NCBI GenBank assembly: GCA_913774725.1
Contig: CAJYIG010000105.1
Coordinates: forward strand, 1-13,154
Source of the DNA: an uncultured Curtobacterium sp.
Lineage (GTDB): Bacteria; Actinomycetota; Actinomycetes; Actinomycetales; Microbacteriaceae
Length of the DNA: 13,154 nt
Direction of reading: 5' to 3'
Part shown: one piece after another, positions 1 to 5,579 of the stretch
Position numbering within the stretch: position 1 is the stretch's first letter
Layout: the number at the start of each line of letters is the position of its first letter
Program-made: the position numbers and the translations under genes
The notes under the pieces: model-generated
Seen by the model: only the letters and a program-made list of their open reading frames with translations
What the model was told of the DNA's origin: nothing
The model's database searches: none

Positions 1-784
1 GTGCAACTCGCTGCCAACGCGCACATGATCCACCTCTACTGGGCGATCGGCCGCGAGCTGCTCGAGCGATCACGATCCGCGCCGTGGGGGAGTGGAGTCC
101 TCGGTCGCCTCGCGGAAGACCTCCGGACCGAGTTCCCGACGATGCGTGGCTTCTCCGCGACGAACCTCAAGTACATGCGGCAGTTCGCGGCTGCTTGGCC
201 CGAGGAAAGCTCATTAGGTCCACAGGCTGTGGACCGTTTGCCGTGGGGCCACGTCCGGACGCTGCTCGCGCTCCCGGATCCACATCGTCGAGCGGCCTAC
301 GCGAGGGCCGCAGTCGACGGAGGTTGGTCGAGGAACGTCCTCGTCCACAACATCCGCACGGGCGTGCTCGAGCGGGTCGGAGCGCAGCAGACGAACCTCA
401 GCCGCCTGCTCGACGCGGACGGAGCCGACCTGGCGCAGCAGATGACCCGCGATCCGTACGTCCTCGACTTCCTCGCTCTTCTTCCACGTCGAGCAGCTGC
501 GCTACGTGGTCGTGGAGCTCAAGACCGGTGCGTTCCGGCCGGAGAACCTCGGCCAGCTCACGTACTACGTCGCCCTCGTCGACGACCGACTGCGCCGCGA
601 CCACCACGCCGAGACCGTCGGGCTCCTGCTCGTCGGCGGCAAGAACGACGCCGTCGTCCGCTACGCACTCAGCGCGGCGAACGCACCGGTGGGTGTCGCG
701 TCCTACGAGCTCCTGCCGCCCGACCTGCAGCGATCGCTGCCGACGGAGGCGCAGTTACGCCGTGCGCTGCTCGGCGGCGAGTAG
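1..784 (+). pseudogene. DUF1016/YhcG-family PD-(D/E)XK nuclease, 5'-partial and internally deleted
   Basis: Frame 1 from the window edge to about 480 encodes the DUF1016 N-terminal domain, with segments such as LYWAIGREL, FSATNLKYMRQF and LPWGHVRTLL, and ends in DPYVLDFL. The PD-(D/E)XK half continues in frame 2 from about 476 (LFFHVEQLRYVVVELKTG) to the TAG at 782-784. In intact family members about 50 residues lie between DPYVLDFL and the FxH segment, including the Asp of the 'DLLFYH' motif. Here they are absent and the frame changes, so the lesion is a deletion of roughly 150 bp whose length is 2 mod 3. The ExK residues (VELK) remain but the catalytic Asp is gone. Frame 1 reads through out-of-frame sequence to 846. 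The true start lies upstream of base 1. Such proteins are DNA-associated and often sit near restriction or defence genes. An assembly error is the alternative. Confidence 0.85.
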
Positions 785-785
785 G

Positions 786-815
786 ACGGGCGTCAACGGG
801 CGTCAACGGGCGTCA
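786..815. repeat. three perfect tandem copies of a 10-bp unit
   Basis: The unit ACGGGCGTCA occurs three times without a break at 786-795, 796-805 and 806-815. It starts two bases after the stop of the broken nuclease and ends about 30 bp before the probable cysK -10 box. A 10-bp period places the copies on one face of the helix. It could be an operator array or a slippage product. Confidence 0.9.
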
Positions 816-843
816 TCGACAGGGGAACGCCGGGCGCCGTCGC

Positions 844-849
844 TAGGAT
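844..849 (+). promoter_or_regulatory. probable -10 element for cysK-cysE
   Basis: TAGGAT fits the actinobacterial TANNNT -10 consensus and lies 63 bp before the cysK ATG, which would give a leader of about 57 nt. A TCGACA at 816-821 resembles a -35 box, but the 22-bp spacing is too long for a normal promoter, so only the -10 is proposed. Confidence 0.4.
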
Positions 850-912
850 CGCGAGCGGACCCGCAGCGCCGCCACCGACGGCGTGATGACTCGACCCGGA
901 GGACGACAACGG

Positions 913-1851
913 ATGACCGGCACCATCTACGACAACATCTCGCAGGCGTTCGGCAACACCCCGCTCGTCCGGCTCAACCGCCTGCCGAAGGCCGACGGTG
1001 CCGAGGTGCTCGCGAAGCTCGAGTTCTACAACCCCGGCTCCAGCGTGAAGGACCGCCTCGGCGTCGCGATCATCGACGCCGCCGAGGAGTCCGGCGAACT
1101 GCGCCCGGGCGGCACGATCGTCGAGGGCTCGTCGGGCAACACCGGCATCGCGCTCGCCCTGGTCGGTGCCGCACGTGGCTACCGGGTCGTCATCACGATG
1201 CCCGAGACGATGAGCGTCGAACGGCGGGCCCTGATCCGGGCCTTCGGCGCCGAGATCGTCCTGACCCCGGGCTCCGAGGGCATGAAGGGCGCCGTGGCCC
1301 GCGCCGGTCAGATCGTCGACGAGACCCCCGGCGCGATCCTCGCCCACCAGTTCGAGACGCCCGCGAACGCCGCGATCCACCGGAAGACCACGGCGGAGGA
1401 GATCCTCCGCGACACCGAGGGCCACGTCGACGTCTTCGTCGCCGGGGTCGGGACCGGCGGCACGATCACGGGTGTCGGGCAGGTGCTCAAGGAGCGGGTG
1501 CCGGGCGTGCAGATCGTCGCCGTCGAGCCCAAGGACTCGCCGCTGCTGACCGAGGGGAAGGCCGGCCCGCACAAGATCCAGGGCATCGGTGCCAACTTCG
1601 TCCCCGAGGTCCTCGACCGCGACGTCATCGACGAGGTGTTCGACGTCGAGCTCGACGACGCGCTCCGGGTCGCCCGCGCGCTCGGCACCGAGGAGGGCAT
1701 CCTGTCGGGCATCTCGTCCGGCGCGATCATCCACGCGGCCGTCGAGATCGCGGCCCGACCGGAGAACGCCGGCAAGCGCGTCGTCGCGATCGTGTGCGAC
1801 ACCGGCGAGCGCTACCTGTCCACGCCGCTGTTCGAGGGGCTCACTGCGTGA
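913..1851 (+). CDS. cysK: cysteine synthase A (O-acetylserine sulfhydrylase)
   Basis: This PLP enzyme makes L-cysteine and acetate from O-acetyl-L-serine and sulfide in the cytoplasm. The 312-residue product matches the family's usual length of about 310. The PLP-binding Lys is K46 in NPGSSVKDR. The substrate loop SSGNTG is at 73-78, the phosphate-binding GTGGT at 180-184, the SGISSGA motif near 265-271, and the C-terminal [10 protein letters not shown] is typical of actinobacterial CysK. The ATG at 913 is chosen because GGAGGA at 898-903 sits 9 nt before it. An in-frame ATG at 883 would add ten non-conserved residues and lacks such a site. The stop overlaps the cysE GTG by 4 nt, so the two are probably translationally coupled. 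CysK and CysE form the cysteine synthase complex in many bacteria. Confidence 0.97.
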   Translation: MTGTIYDNISQAFGNTPLVRLNRLPKADGAEVLAKLEFYNPGSSVKDRLGVAIIDAAEESGELRPGGTIVEGSSGNTGIALALVGAARGYRVVITMPETMSVERRALIRAFGAEIVLTPGSEGMKGAVARAGQIVDETPGAILAHQFETPANAAIHRKTTAEEILRDTEGHVDVFVAGVGTGGTITGVGQVLKERVPGVQIVAVEPKDSPLLTEGKAGPHKIQGIGANFVPEVLDRDVIDEVFDVELDDALRVARALGTEEGILSGISSGAIIHAAVEIAARPENAGKRVVAIVCDTGERYLSTPLFEGLTA

Positions 1852-2432
1852 CGCGTGCCGTCCGACGTGGCGTGCTGTGGCGGGTCCGGGAGGACCTGGC
1901 TGCGGCACGCCGCGGTGACCCCGCCGCCCGGGGCGACCTGGAGAACGCGGTCGTCTACTCGGGGCTGCACGCGATCTGGACCCACCGGCTCACGCACCGA
2001 CTCTGGCTCGCGCGGGGCCTTCCCGGCTCGCGGTTCGCCGCACGGGTGGTCGCGCAGATCGCCCGTTCGGTCACCGGCATCGAGATCCACCCCGGCGCCC
2101 GCGTCGGTCGCCGGTTCTTCATCGACCACGGCATGGGCGTCGTGATCGGGGAGACGGCGGTCATCGGTGACGACGTCCTGCTCTTCCACGGGGTCACCCT
2201 CGGCGGGCGTGGCGGGGAACACGGTCCGGGGCAGCGGCGGCACCCGACCGTGGGGGACCGCGTGGTGCTCGGCGCCGGGTCGTCGCTGATCGGCGCGATC
2301 ACGGTCGGCGCGGACTCGGTCGTCGGCGCGAACACGGTCGTGACGAAGGACGTACCCGCCGGCTCCGTCGTCACCGGCATCGCCGGGACCGCCCGGCCGA
2401 GGTCCGGGCACGAGGGCGTCCCGACGCTCTGA
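1848..2432 (+). CDS. cysE: serine O-acetyltransferase
   Basis: It acetylates L-serine with acetyl-CoA to O-acetylserine, the substrate of CysK next door. The product has 194 residues, the short EpsC/CysE form common in Gram-positive bacteria. An alpha-helical N-terminal part (about 1-75) precedes a left-handed beta-helix of hexapeptide repeats (about 76-175). The motif [13 protein letters not shown] places the family's catalytic His at 94, and FHGVTLGG at 113-120 is the usual acyl-CoA/serine-site segment. The Asp normally paired with the His in the E. coli enzyme is Glu79 here (IEIHP), common in this subgroup. The GTG start overlaps the cysK stop as GTGA. The product ends without the extended Ile-containing tail by which E. 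coli CysE docks into CysK, so complex formation cannot be read from the sequence. Confidence 0.96.
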   Translation: MTRAVRRGVLWRVREDLAAARRGDPAARGDLENAVVYSGLHAIWTHRLTHRLWLARGLPGSRFAARVVAQIARSVTGIEIHPGARVGRRFFIDHGMGVVIGETAVIGDDVLLFHGVTLGGRGGEHGPGQRRHPTVGDRVVLGAGSSLIGAITVGADSVVGANTVVTKDVPAGSVVTGIAGTARPRSGHEGVPTL

Positions 2433-2454
2433 CGACCACGGGCCGCGCTCGCTG

Positions 2455-2475
2455 CCGCGGCCGCGCCCGCCGCGG
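2455..2475 (+). terminator. possible weak hairpin after cysE
   Basis: CCGCGG at 2455-2460 and 2470-2475 can pair across a 9-nt loop, 23 bp after the cysE stop. There is no T-tract and the stem has only 6 bp in a very GC-rich stretch, so this may be chance. Confidence 0.25.
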
Positions 2476-2491
2476 TGTCGGGGCGGTGCGG

Positions 2492-2497
2492 CATGCT
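2492..2497 (+). promoter_or_regulatory. -10-like element placing a leaderless start at 2504
   Basis: CATGCT keeps the A2 and T6 of the TANNNT consensus and is followed after 6 nt by the GTG at 2504. This is the spacing expected if transcription begins at the start codon. No Shine-Dalgarno sequence with good spacing is present. Confidence 0.45.
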
Positions 2498-2503
2498 GGT
2501 GGG

Positions 2504-2986
2504 GTGGACGGCGCAGTACTGCACGAGGTGACCTTCCGGACGGCCCTGGCGCTCCCCGCGGTCGAGGAGACGCAGCCCTTCGGCGAGCAGTCCGTCGTCC
2601 ACAAGGTGGTCGGTCGGATGTTCGTCCTCGCGACGACGCTGCGCGGCGTGCCGATCGTCAACCTCAAGTGCGCGCCCCCGCACGCAGCAGCGCTCGTGCG
2701 CGACCACGCCGAGATCACCCCGGGGTGGCACATGGACAAGCGGCACTGGATCACGCTCTCGCCGGGCGACGGTCTCGATGAGACGATGGTCGAGGACCTC
2801 GTCGCGAACTCGTACGACCTCGTGGTCGCCGGCCTCCCGAGGGCCCGACGCCCGCTCGACCCCGGCGCCGGACGCCGTGCCGGCGACTCAGACGCGACCG
2901 CGGGCCAGGACCTTCGAGACGTCGCGGACGACCTTCGGGGCGAGCCGGTCGCCCGAGTCGAGCACGGCGCGGGCCCGCTCGGGTGA
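2504..2986 (+). CDS. MmcQ/YjbR-family protein with unusual C-terminal tail
   Basis: Residues 1-113 are a typical MmcQ/YjbR domain (CyaY-like fold, proposed DNA-binding). Visible landmarks are ALALPAVEETQPFG, HKVVGRMFVL, VNLKC at 52-56, ITPGWHMDKRHWITL at 71-85 and the closing NSYDLVVAGLP. The molecular role of the family is not established. Family members usually end soon after this segment, near 115-125 residues. Here translation continues to 160 residues, and the last 33 codons are antisense to the end of the convergent MOSC gene. The tail is rich in Arg, Gly and Asp and looks like read-through of reverse-strand sequence, so an ancestral stop has probably been lost. The GTG at 2504 is preferred over an in-frame GTG at 2486 because of the -10-like CATGCT 6 nt before it and because the family domain begins just after it. 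Confidence 0.88.
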   Translation: MDGAVLHEVTFRTALALPAVEETQPFGEQSVVHKVVGRMFVLATTLRGVPIVNLKCAPPHAAALVRDHAEITPGWHMDKRHWITLSPGDGLDETMVEDLVANSYDLVVAGLPRARRPLDPGAGRRAGDSDATAGQDLRDVADDLRGEPVARVEHGAGPLG

Positions 2987-3523
2987 CAGCCCGGCGGAGA
3001 TCTCCCCGATCGTGACGCCGTGCTCCGGTCGGTGCGTCACGACCACCCGGTCGCCCGCCGCCACCGGTCCGCTGTGCAGGACCCGCAGGTAGGCGCCCGG
3101 ACGGTTCTCCGCCGAGAACCGCTTCACCCACCCGGGGATCCCCATCCGGCGCGCGAAGGTGCCGCAGGGTACCCGGGGGATCGTGACCTCGAGTTCGAGC
3201 GTCTCGCCGATCCGCCACCGCTCGCCCGTCACGGCGCCGGTCACGTCGACGCCGCTCGTGCGCAGGTTCTCGCCGAACAGGCCCGGCGGGACGTCGCGCC
3301 CGAGGGCCTCGGCGAAGTACGCGGCGTCCTCGTCGGCGTAGGCGTAGACCGCCTGGTCCTCACCGCCGTGGTGCTTCCGGTCCGCCTGCACGTCCGCGTG
3401 GAGCCCGAGCGGGCGGACGCGGACGGCGCCGTCCACCGGACGCTTGTCGATCGCGGTGATCCCGATCGTGCCCGAGTCGTGGAGCAGCTGGTCGACGCGG
3501 CAGACGGCGGTGATGTGGCTCAT
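2888..3523 (-). CDS. MOSC domain-containing protein (YiiM-like)
   Basis: MOSC domains bind or transfer molybdenum cofactor-linked sulfur; YiiM in E. coli is linked to detoxification of N-hydroxylated base analogues. The product has 211 residues. GLFGENLRTSGVDV (81-94) is the family signature, and RVPCGTFARRMG carries the conserved Cys at 120 that forms the reactive thiol. The C-terminal part (about 165-211) resembles the small helical 3-alpha domain of YiiM-like proteins. The ATG at 3523 is chosen because CAGGAT lies 7 nt upstream on this strand, the leaderless arrangement seen elsewhere in the window. An ATG at 3532 would place the start inside or next to that element. The 3' end overlaps the MmcQ gene tail by 99 bp. 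The substrate here is unknown. Confidence 0.92.
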   Translation of the reverse strand: MSHITAVCRVDQLLHDSGTIGITAIDKRPVDGAVRVRPLGLHADVQADRKHHGGEDQAVYAYADEDAAYFAEALGRDVPPGLFGENLRTSGVDVTGAVTGERWRIGETLELEVTIPRVPCGTFARRMGIPGWVKRFSAENRPGAYLRVLHSGPVAAGDRVVVTHRPEHGVTIGEISAGLSPERARAVLDSGDRLAPKVVRDVSKVLARGRV

Positions 3524-3530
3524 GCTCCCC

Positions 3531-3536
3531 ATCCTG
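3531..3536 (-). promoter_or_regulatory. -10-like element for the MOSC gene (leaderless)
   Basis: Read on the minus strand this is CAGGAT, followed after 7 nt by the ATG at 3523. The spacing implies that the transcript starts at or next to the start codon. Confidence 0.45.
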
Positions 3537-3548
3537 ACGCAGGCGGTG

Positions 3549-3607
3549 GACGGATCGCAGCCCGTGACGTCTCCCGCTGGCGTGACGATCCGGCTCCGGG
3601 ATCCGTC
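3549..3607. promoter_or_regulatory. 8-bp inverted repeat in a divergent intergenic region
   Basis: GACGGATC (3549-3556) and GATCCGTC (3600-3607) are exact inverted copies 43 bp apart, between the MOSC start and the small ORF at 3636. Two CGTGACG copies (3563-3569, 3581-3587) lie inside. They could be regulator sites for the divergent promoters, but no -35 box is convincing and chance is possible at this GC content. Confidence 0.25.
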
Positions 3608-3635
3608 ACACCGGTGGAACCAGAGGAGACCGACC

Positions 3636-3839
3636 ATGTCCGACACCACCCGCGCCACCGCTGCTGCCGTCCTGCGACGCCCCGGCACGTCCCCGAGCCA
3701 CGGTGCGACGGCACGCACCCCCTCCGCGCACGTTCTGGCACAGGTGCGCGTCCGGACGCTCGGCGCCCGTCCGGTCGGCCCGCTGCAGGTGATCGGGTCC
3801 GGCCGCGCCGCCATCCGCCCAGACTTCCTCCACCACTGA
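3636..3839 (+). CDS. small basic hypothetical protein before the sigma factor gene
   Basis: I do not recognise this 67-residue product. It is supported by a good ribosome-binding site, AGAGGAGA at 3622-3629, spaced correctly to the ATG at 3636, and by strong G/C preference at third codon positions. The protein is basic, with nine Arg and only two Asp as acidic residues, Ser/Thr/Pro-rich in its first half, and has no signal peptide or membrane segment. A short hydrophobic stretch near 47-54 (VGPLQVIG) is the only ordered-looking part. It ends 16 bp before the sigma factor GTG, and the sigma -10-like box lies in that gap, so it may share a transcript or act as a leader peptide. A cytosolic nucleic-acid-binding or regulatory peptide is conceivable but unsupported. 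Confidence 0.6.
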   Translation: MSDTTRATAAAVLRRPGTSPSHGATARTPSAHVLAQVRVRTLGARPVGPLQVIGSGRAAIRPDFLHH

Positions 3840-3843
3840 CCGG

Positions 3844-3849
3844 TAGAAG
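3844..3849 (+). promoter_or_regulatory. -10-like element before the sigma factor gene
   Basis: TAGAAG lies 6 nt before the GTG at 3856, the same geometry as the other apparent leaderless starts, but it lacks the final T of the consensus. The sigma operon could instead be transcribed through the small ORF upstream. Confidence 0.3.
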
Positions 3850-3855
3850 GGTGAC

Positions 3856-4410
3856 GTGCCGTACCAGCCCCTCGCCGACCTCGACGACGCCGTCCTCGCG
3901 GGCCGCTCGTCCGACGGCGACGTCCGGGCGTTCGAGGCCCTCATCCGGCGGTACACGCCGTTGCTCCGTGCCTACGCGCGGCGCACCCTCGGATCGACCG
4001 ACGAACTCGACGACGTCGTGCAGGAGACCTTCATCACCGCGTGGGGCCGCCTCGACGCCCTCGAGGACGGCGCCAAGGTCAAGTCGTGGCTCATGCGCAT
4101 CCTCAGCCGCAAGTGCATCGACCGCATCCGTGCGCGGCGCGAGCACCTCGACGTCACCGAGCTCGAGGTCGAGGCGCCACGGGACGACGCCCCGGAGCGG
4201 GTCGCCGAGGCCCGGTCGCGCGAGGAGGCCGTCGAGACCGCCCTGGCCGAGCTGCCGGAGGCGCAGCGGCGGTGCTGGGTGATGAAGGAGGTGCTCGAGT
4301 ACCGGTACGAGGACATCGCCGAGGAACTCGACCTGCCGGTGTCGACGGTGCGCGGACTGCTCTCGCGCGCGAGGAAGAACATGATCCGTCTCATGGAGGC
4401 ATGGCGATGA
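3856..4410 (+). CDS. ECF-type RNA polymerase sigma factor
   Basis: A 184-residue two-domain sigma factor that would redirect RNA polymerase to stress promoters. Region 2 spans about 22-95: RAFEALIRRYTPLLRAYA, then the core-binding segment DELDDVVQETFITAW (49-63), then KSWLMRILSRKCIDRIRARR. An acidic linker (about 97-121) leads to region 4 (about 122-180), with LPEAQRRCWVMKEV and the helix-turn-helix YEDIAEELDLPVSTVRGLLSRARKNM. There is no extra C-terminal domain. The stop overlaps the next gene as ATGA, coupling it to an Asp23-like protein. This pairing is known in actinobacteria and suggests an envelope-stress regulon. The GTG at 3856 is chosen because the domain starts soon after and a -10-like box lies 6 nt upstream. 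Its target promoters cannot be read from this window. Confidence 0.95.
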   Translation: MPYQPLADLDDAVLAGRSSDGDVRAFEALIRRYTPLLRAYARRTLGSTDELDDVVQETFITAWGRLDALEDGAKVKSWLMRILSRKCIDRIRARREHLDVTELEVEAPRDDAPERVAEARSREEAVETALAELPEAQRRCWVMKEVLEYRYEDIAEELDLPVSTVRGLLSRARKNMIRLMEAWR

Positions 4411-5126
4411 CCGCACCAGACGACGTGCAGCCGGACGGCGTGCAGCCAGAGGACGTGCAGCCAGAGGACGTGCAGCACGATGACGTGCGCCTCGACGCCC
4501 TCGAACCCGAGGACCTCGACGGCCACACCATCGACGAACTCGCGGACTACCTGGACGCCGGGATGCAGCCCGCCGACCCGAGCATCGACGACTCGGCGGC
4601 CTGCCAGAACGCCCTTGCCGCCCTCGTCCGACTCCGGCAGTCGTCCCTCGGCTCGCTCGACGCCGCGGCCGAGCAGGAGGCGCCGGCCGACGAGTCGTGG
4701 ATCGGCGGAGTGCTGGCGAACATCTCGCTCGAGGCCCGGGCCGGTCGCGACGTCCCGCTCCGCCCGTCGGTGCCGACCGAGCGCCCCGTGATGACCGAGG
4801 GCGCGATCCGGTCGCTGGTGCGGACGGCCGGCGACGTCGTGCCCGGCGTCGTGATCGCCCGGTGCTCGCTCCAGGGCGACGTGACGCTGCTCGACGCACC
4901 CGTCCGGGTCCTGGTCGAGCTGGCCATCCGGGCTGGAACACCCATCCACGCCACCGCCGAGCAGGTCCGCCAGGCCGTCGCCGAGGCCCTCGCCGAGCAG
5001 ACCGACCTGGTGGTCGAGGCGGTCGACGTGCGGGTCCGGGACCTCCTGCCCCCGCTCCCACCGCGGCACGACGACGGAGCGGCGCCCGGTGCGCTCGGCA
5101 CCACCGACGAGGAGGACCCCGCATGA
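4407..5126 (+). CDS. Asp23/Gls24-like envelope stress protein, possible sigma partner
   Basis: This 239-residue protein has three parts. Residues 5-30 are acidic pentapeptide repeats of the VQPED type. Residues 39-78 (DGHTIDELADYLDAGMQPADPSIDDSAACQNALAALVRLR in two blocks) resemble a conserved helical module found in proteins encoded beside this kind of sigma factor; an anti-sigma or sigma-docking role is inference. Residues about 129-212 (MTEGAIRSLVRTAGDVVPGVVIARC through VEAVDVRVRDL) match the Asp23/Gls24 fold, which helps membrane-associated envelope homeostasis. There is no signal peptide or membrane helix, so it is probably cytoplasmic or anchored through a partner. The ATG at 4407 is preferred over 4401 because GGAGG at 4395-4399 sits 7 nt before it and only 1 nt before 4401. 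It is coupled by ATGA overlaps to the sigma gene before it and to the next gene. Confidence 0.8.
   Translation: MTAPDDVQPDGVQPEDVQPEDVQHDDVRLDALEPEDLDGHTIDELADYLDAGMQPADPSIDDSAACQNALAALVRLRQSSLGSLDAAAEQEAPADESWIGGVLANISLEARAGRDVPLRPSVPTERPVMTEGAIRSLVRTAGDVVPGVVIARCSLQGDVTLLDAPVRVLVELAIRAGTPIHATAEQVRQAVAEALAEQTDLVVEAVDVRVRDLLPPLPPRHDDGAAPGALGTTDEEDPA
4422..4496 (+). repeat. five 15-bp tandem repeats coding for VQPED-type pentapeptides
   Basis: Units start at 4422, 4437, 4452, 4467 and 4482. The third unit, GACGTGCAGCCAGAG, is the clearest; the second differs from it by one base and the last is most diverged. They keep the reading frame, so copy-number change would lengthen or shorten the acidic N-terminal tail of the Asp23-like protein by 5 residues at a time without breaking it. 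Confidence 0.9.
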
Positions 5127-5431
5127 GCCTGGACGACGCAACGGCCGCGGCGATCGAGGAGGCCGTCCTGGCGGCAACCGGTGTGGCCGACCTGTACCGC
5201 GCGAAGCCGACGCTCGGCAGCGCGGTCGAGTCCGCCCGCCGGATCGCCTCGCGTGCACCGGTGTCCCGGGTCGTGCTCGACGACGACGTCCTGCGCGTCG
5301 TCGTCGGCACCGACGGATCGGTGCCCGCCCGGGTCGCAGCGCGCGCGGCGCACGACGCGGCTCTCCGCGTCGCCGGCGAGCGCGGACTCACGCTCGGCCG
5401 GGTGGACGTGCGCATCGCGCGCGTCGGCTGA
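5123..5431 (+). CDS. small Asp23-like protein, third gene of the sigma operon
   Basis: A 102-residue protein whose order of elements, AIEEAVLAATGVADLYRA then VLRVVVGTDGSVPARVAARAAHDAALRVAGERG then LGRVDVRIARVG, follows the Asp23/Gls24 pattern of helix, beta strands, long helix and final strand. It is shorter than classical Asp23 and may be a stripped-down paralogue of the preceding gene's C-terminal half. It has no signal peptide or membrane segment. GGAGGA at 5111-5116 provides the ribosome-binding site, and the ATG overlaps the upstream stop as ATGA. The operon stops here at a strong terminator. A membrane anchor of the AmaP type, often encoded with these proteins, is not present next to it. 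The function is inferred from family resemblance and context only. Confidence 0.75.
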   Translation: MSLDDATAAAIEEAVLAATGVADLYRAKPTLGSAVESARRIASRAPVSRVVLDDDVLRVVVGTDGSVPARVAARAAHDAALRVAGERGLTLGRVDVRIARVG

Positions 5432-5500
5432 TCGGACCGGTCCGTCCACTCGACGGGGACGGCACGCGGGAGCGACGGACCACCTGAGGGACGGGCCACG

Positions 5501-5550
5501 TGACGGACGGGAGGCTCGGTACCCGCTGGCACCGTGCCTCCCGTCCGTCA
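5501..5550. terminator. bidirectional terminator between the sigma/Asp23 operon and the transglycosylase
   Basis: The arms TGACGGACGGGAGGC (5501-5515) and its exact inverse (5536-5550) form a perfect 15-bp stem. After one mismatch the inner CGGT/ACCG pair extends it across a 10-nt loop. It lies between convergent genes and can serve both. There is no long T-tract, as is usual in actinobacteria. Confidence 0.88.
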
Positions 5551-5579
5551 GGTGGTGACGACCGTCACCCGCTCGCGGC

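Noticed and set aside
816..849. Complete sigma-70-type promoter for cysK with TCGACA and TAGGAT
   Set aside because: The 22-bp spacer is too long; only the -10 box was kept.
84..1847. A very long plus-strand open frame running in from position 84 to the cysE stop
   Set aside because: Only the part from 1848 is CysE. The rest is Arg/Pro/Ser-rich out-of-frame sequence across the nuclease remnant and cysK.
793..1908. Long minus-strand open frame opposite cysK
   Set aside because: Antisense open frame typical of GC-rich DNA; cysK on the plus strand is certain and the product has no family features.
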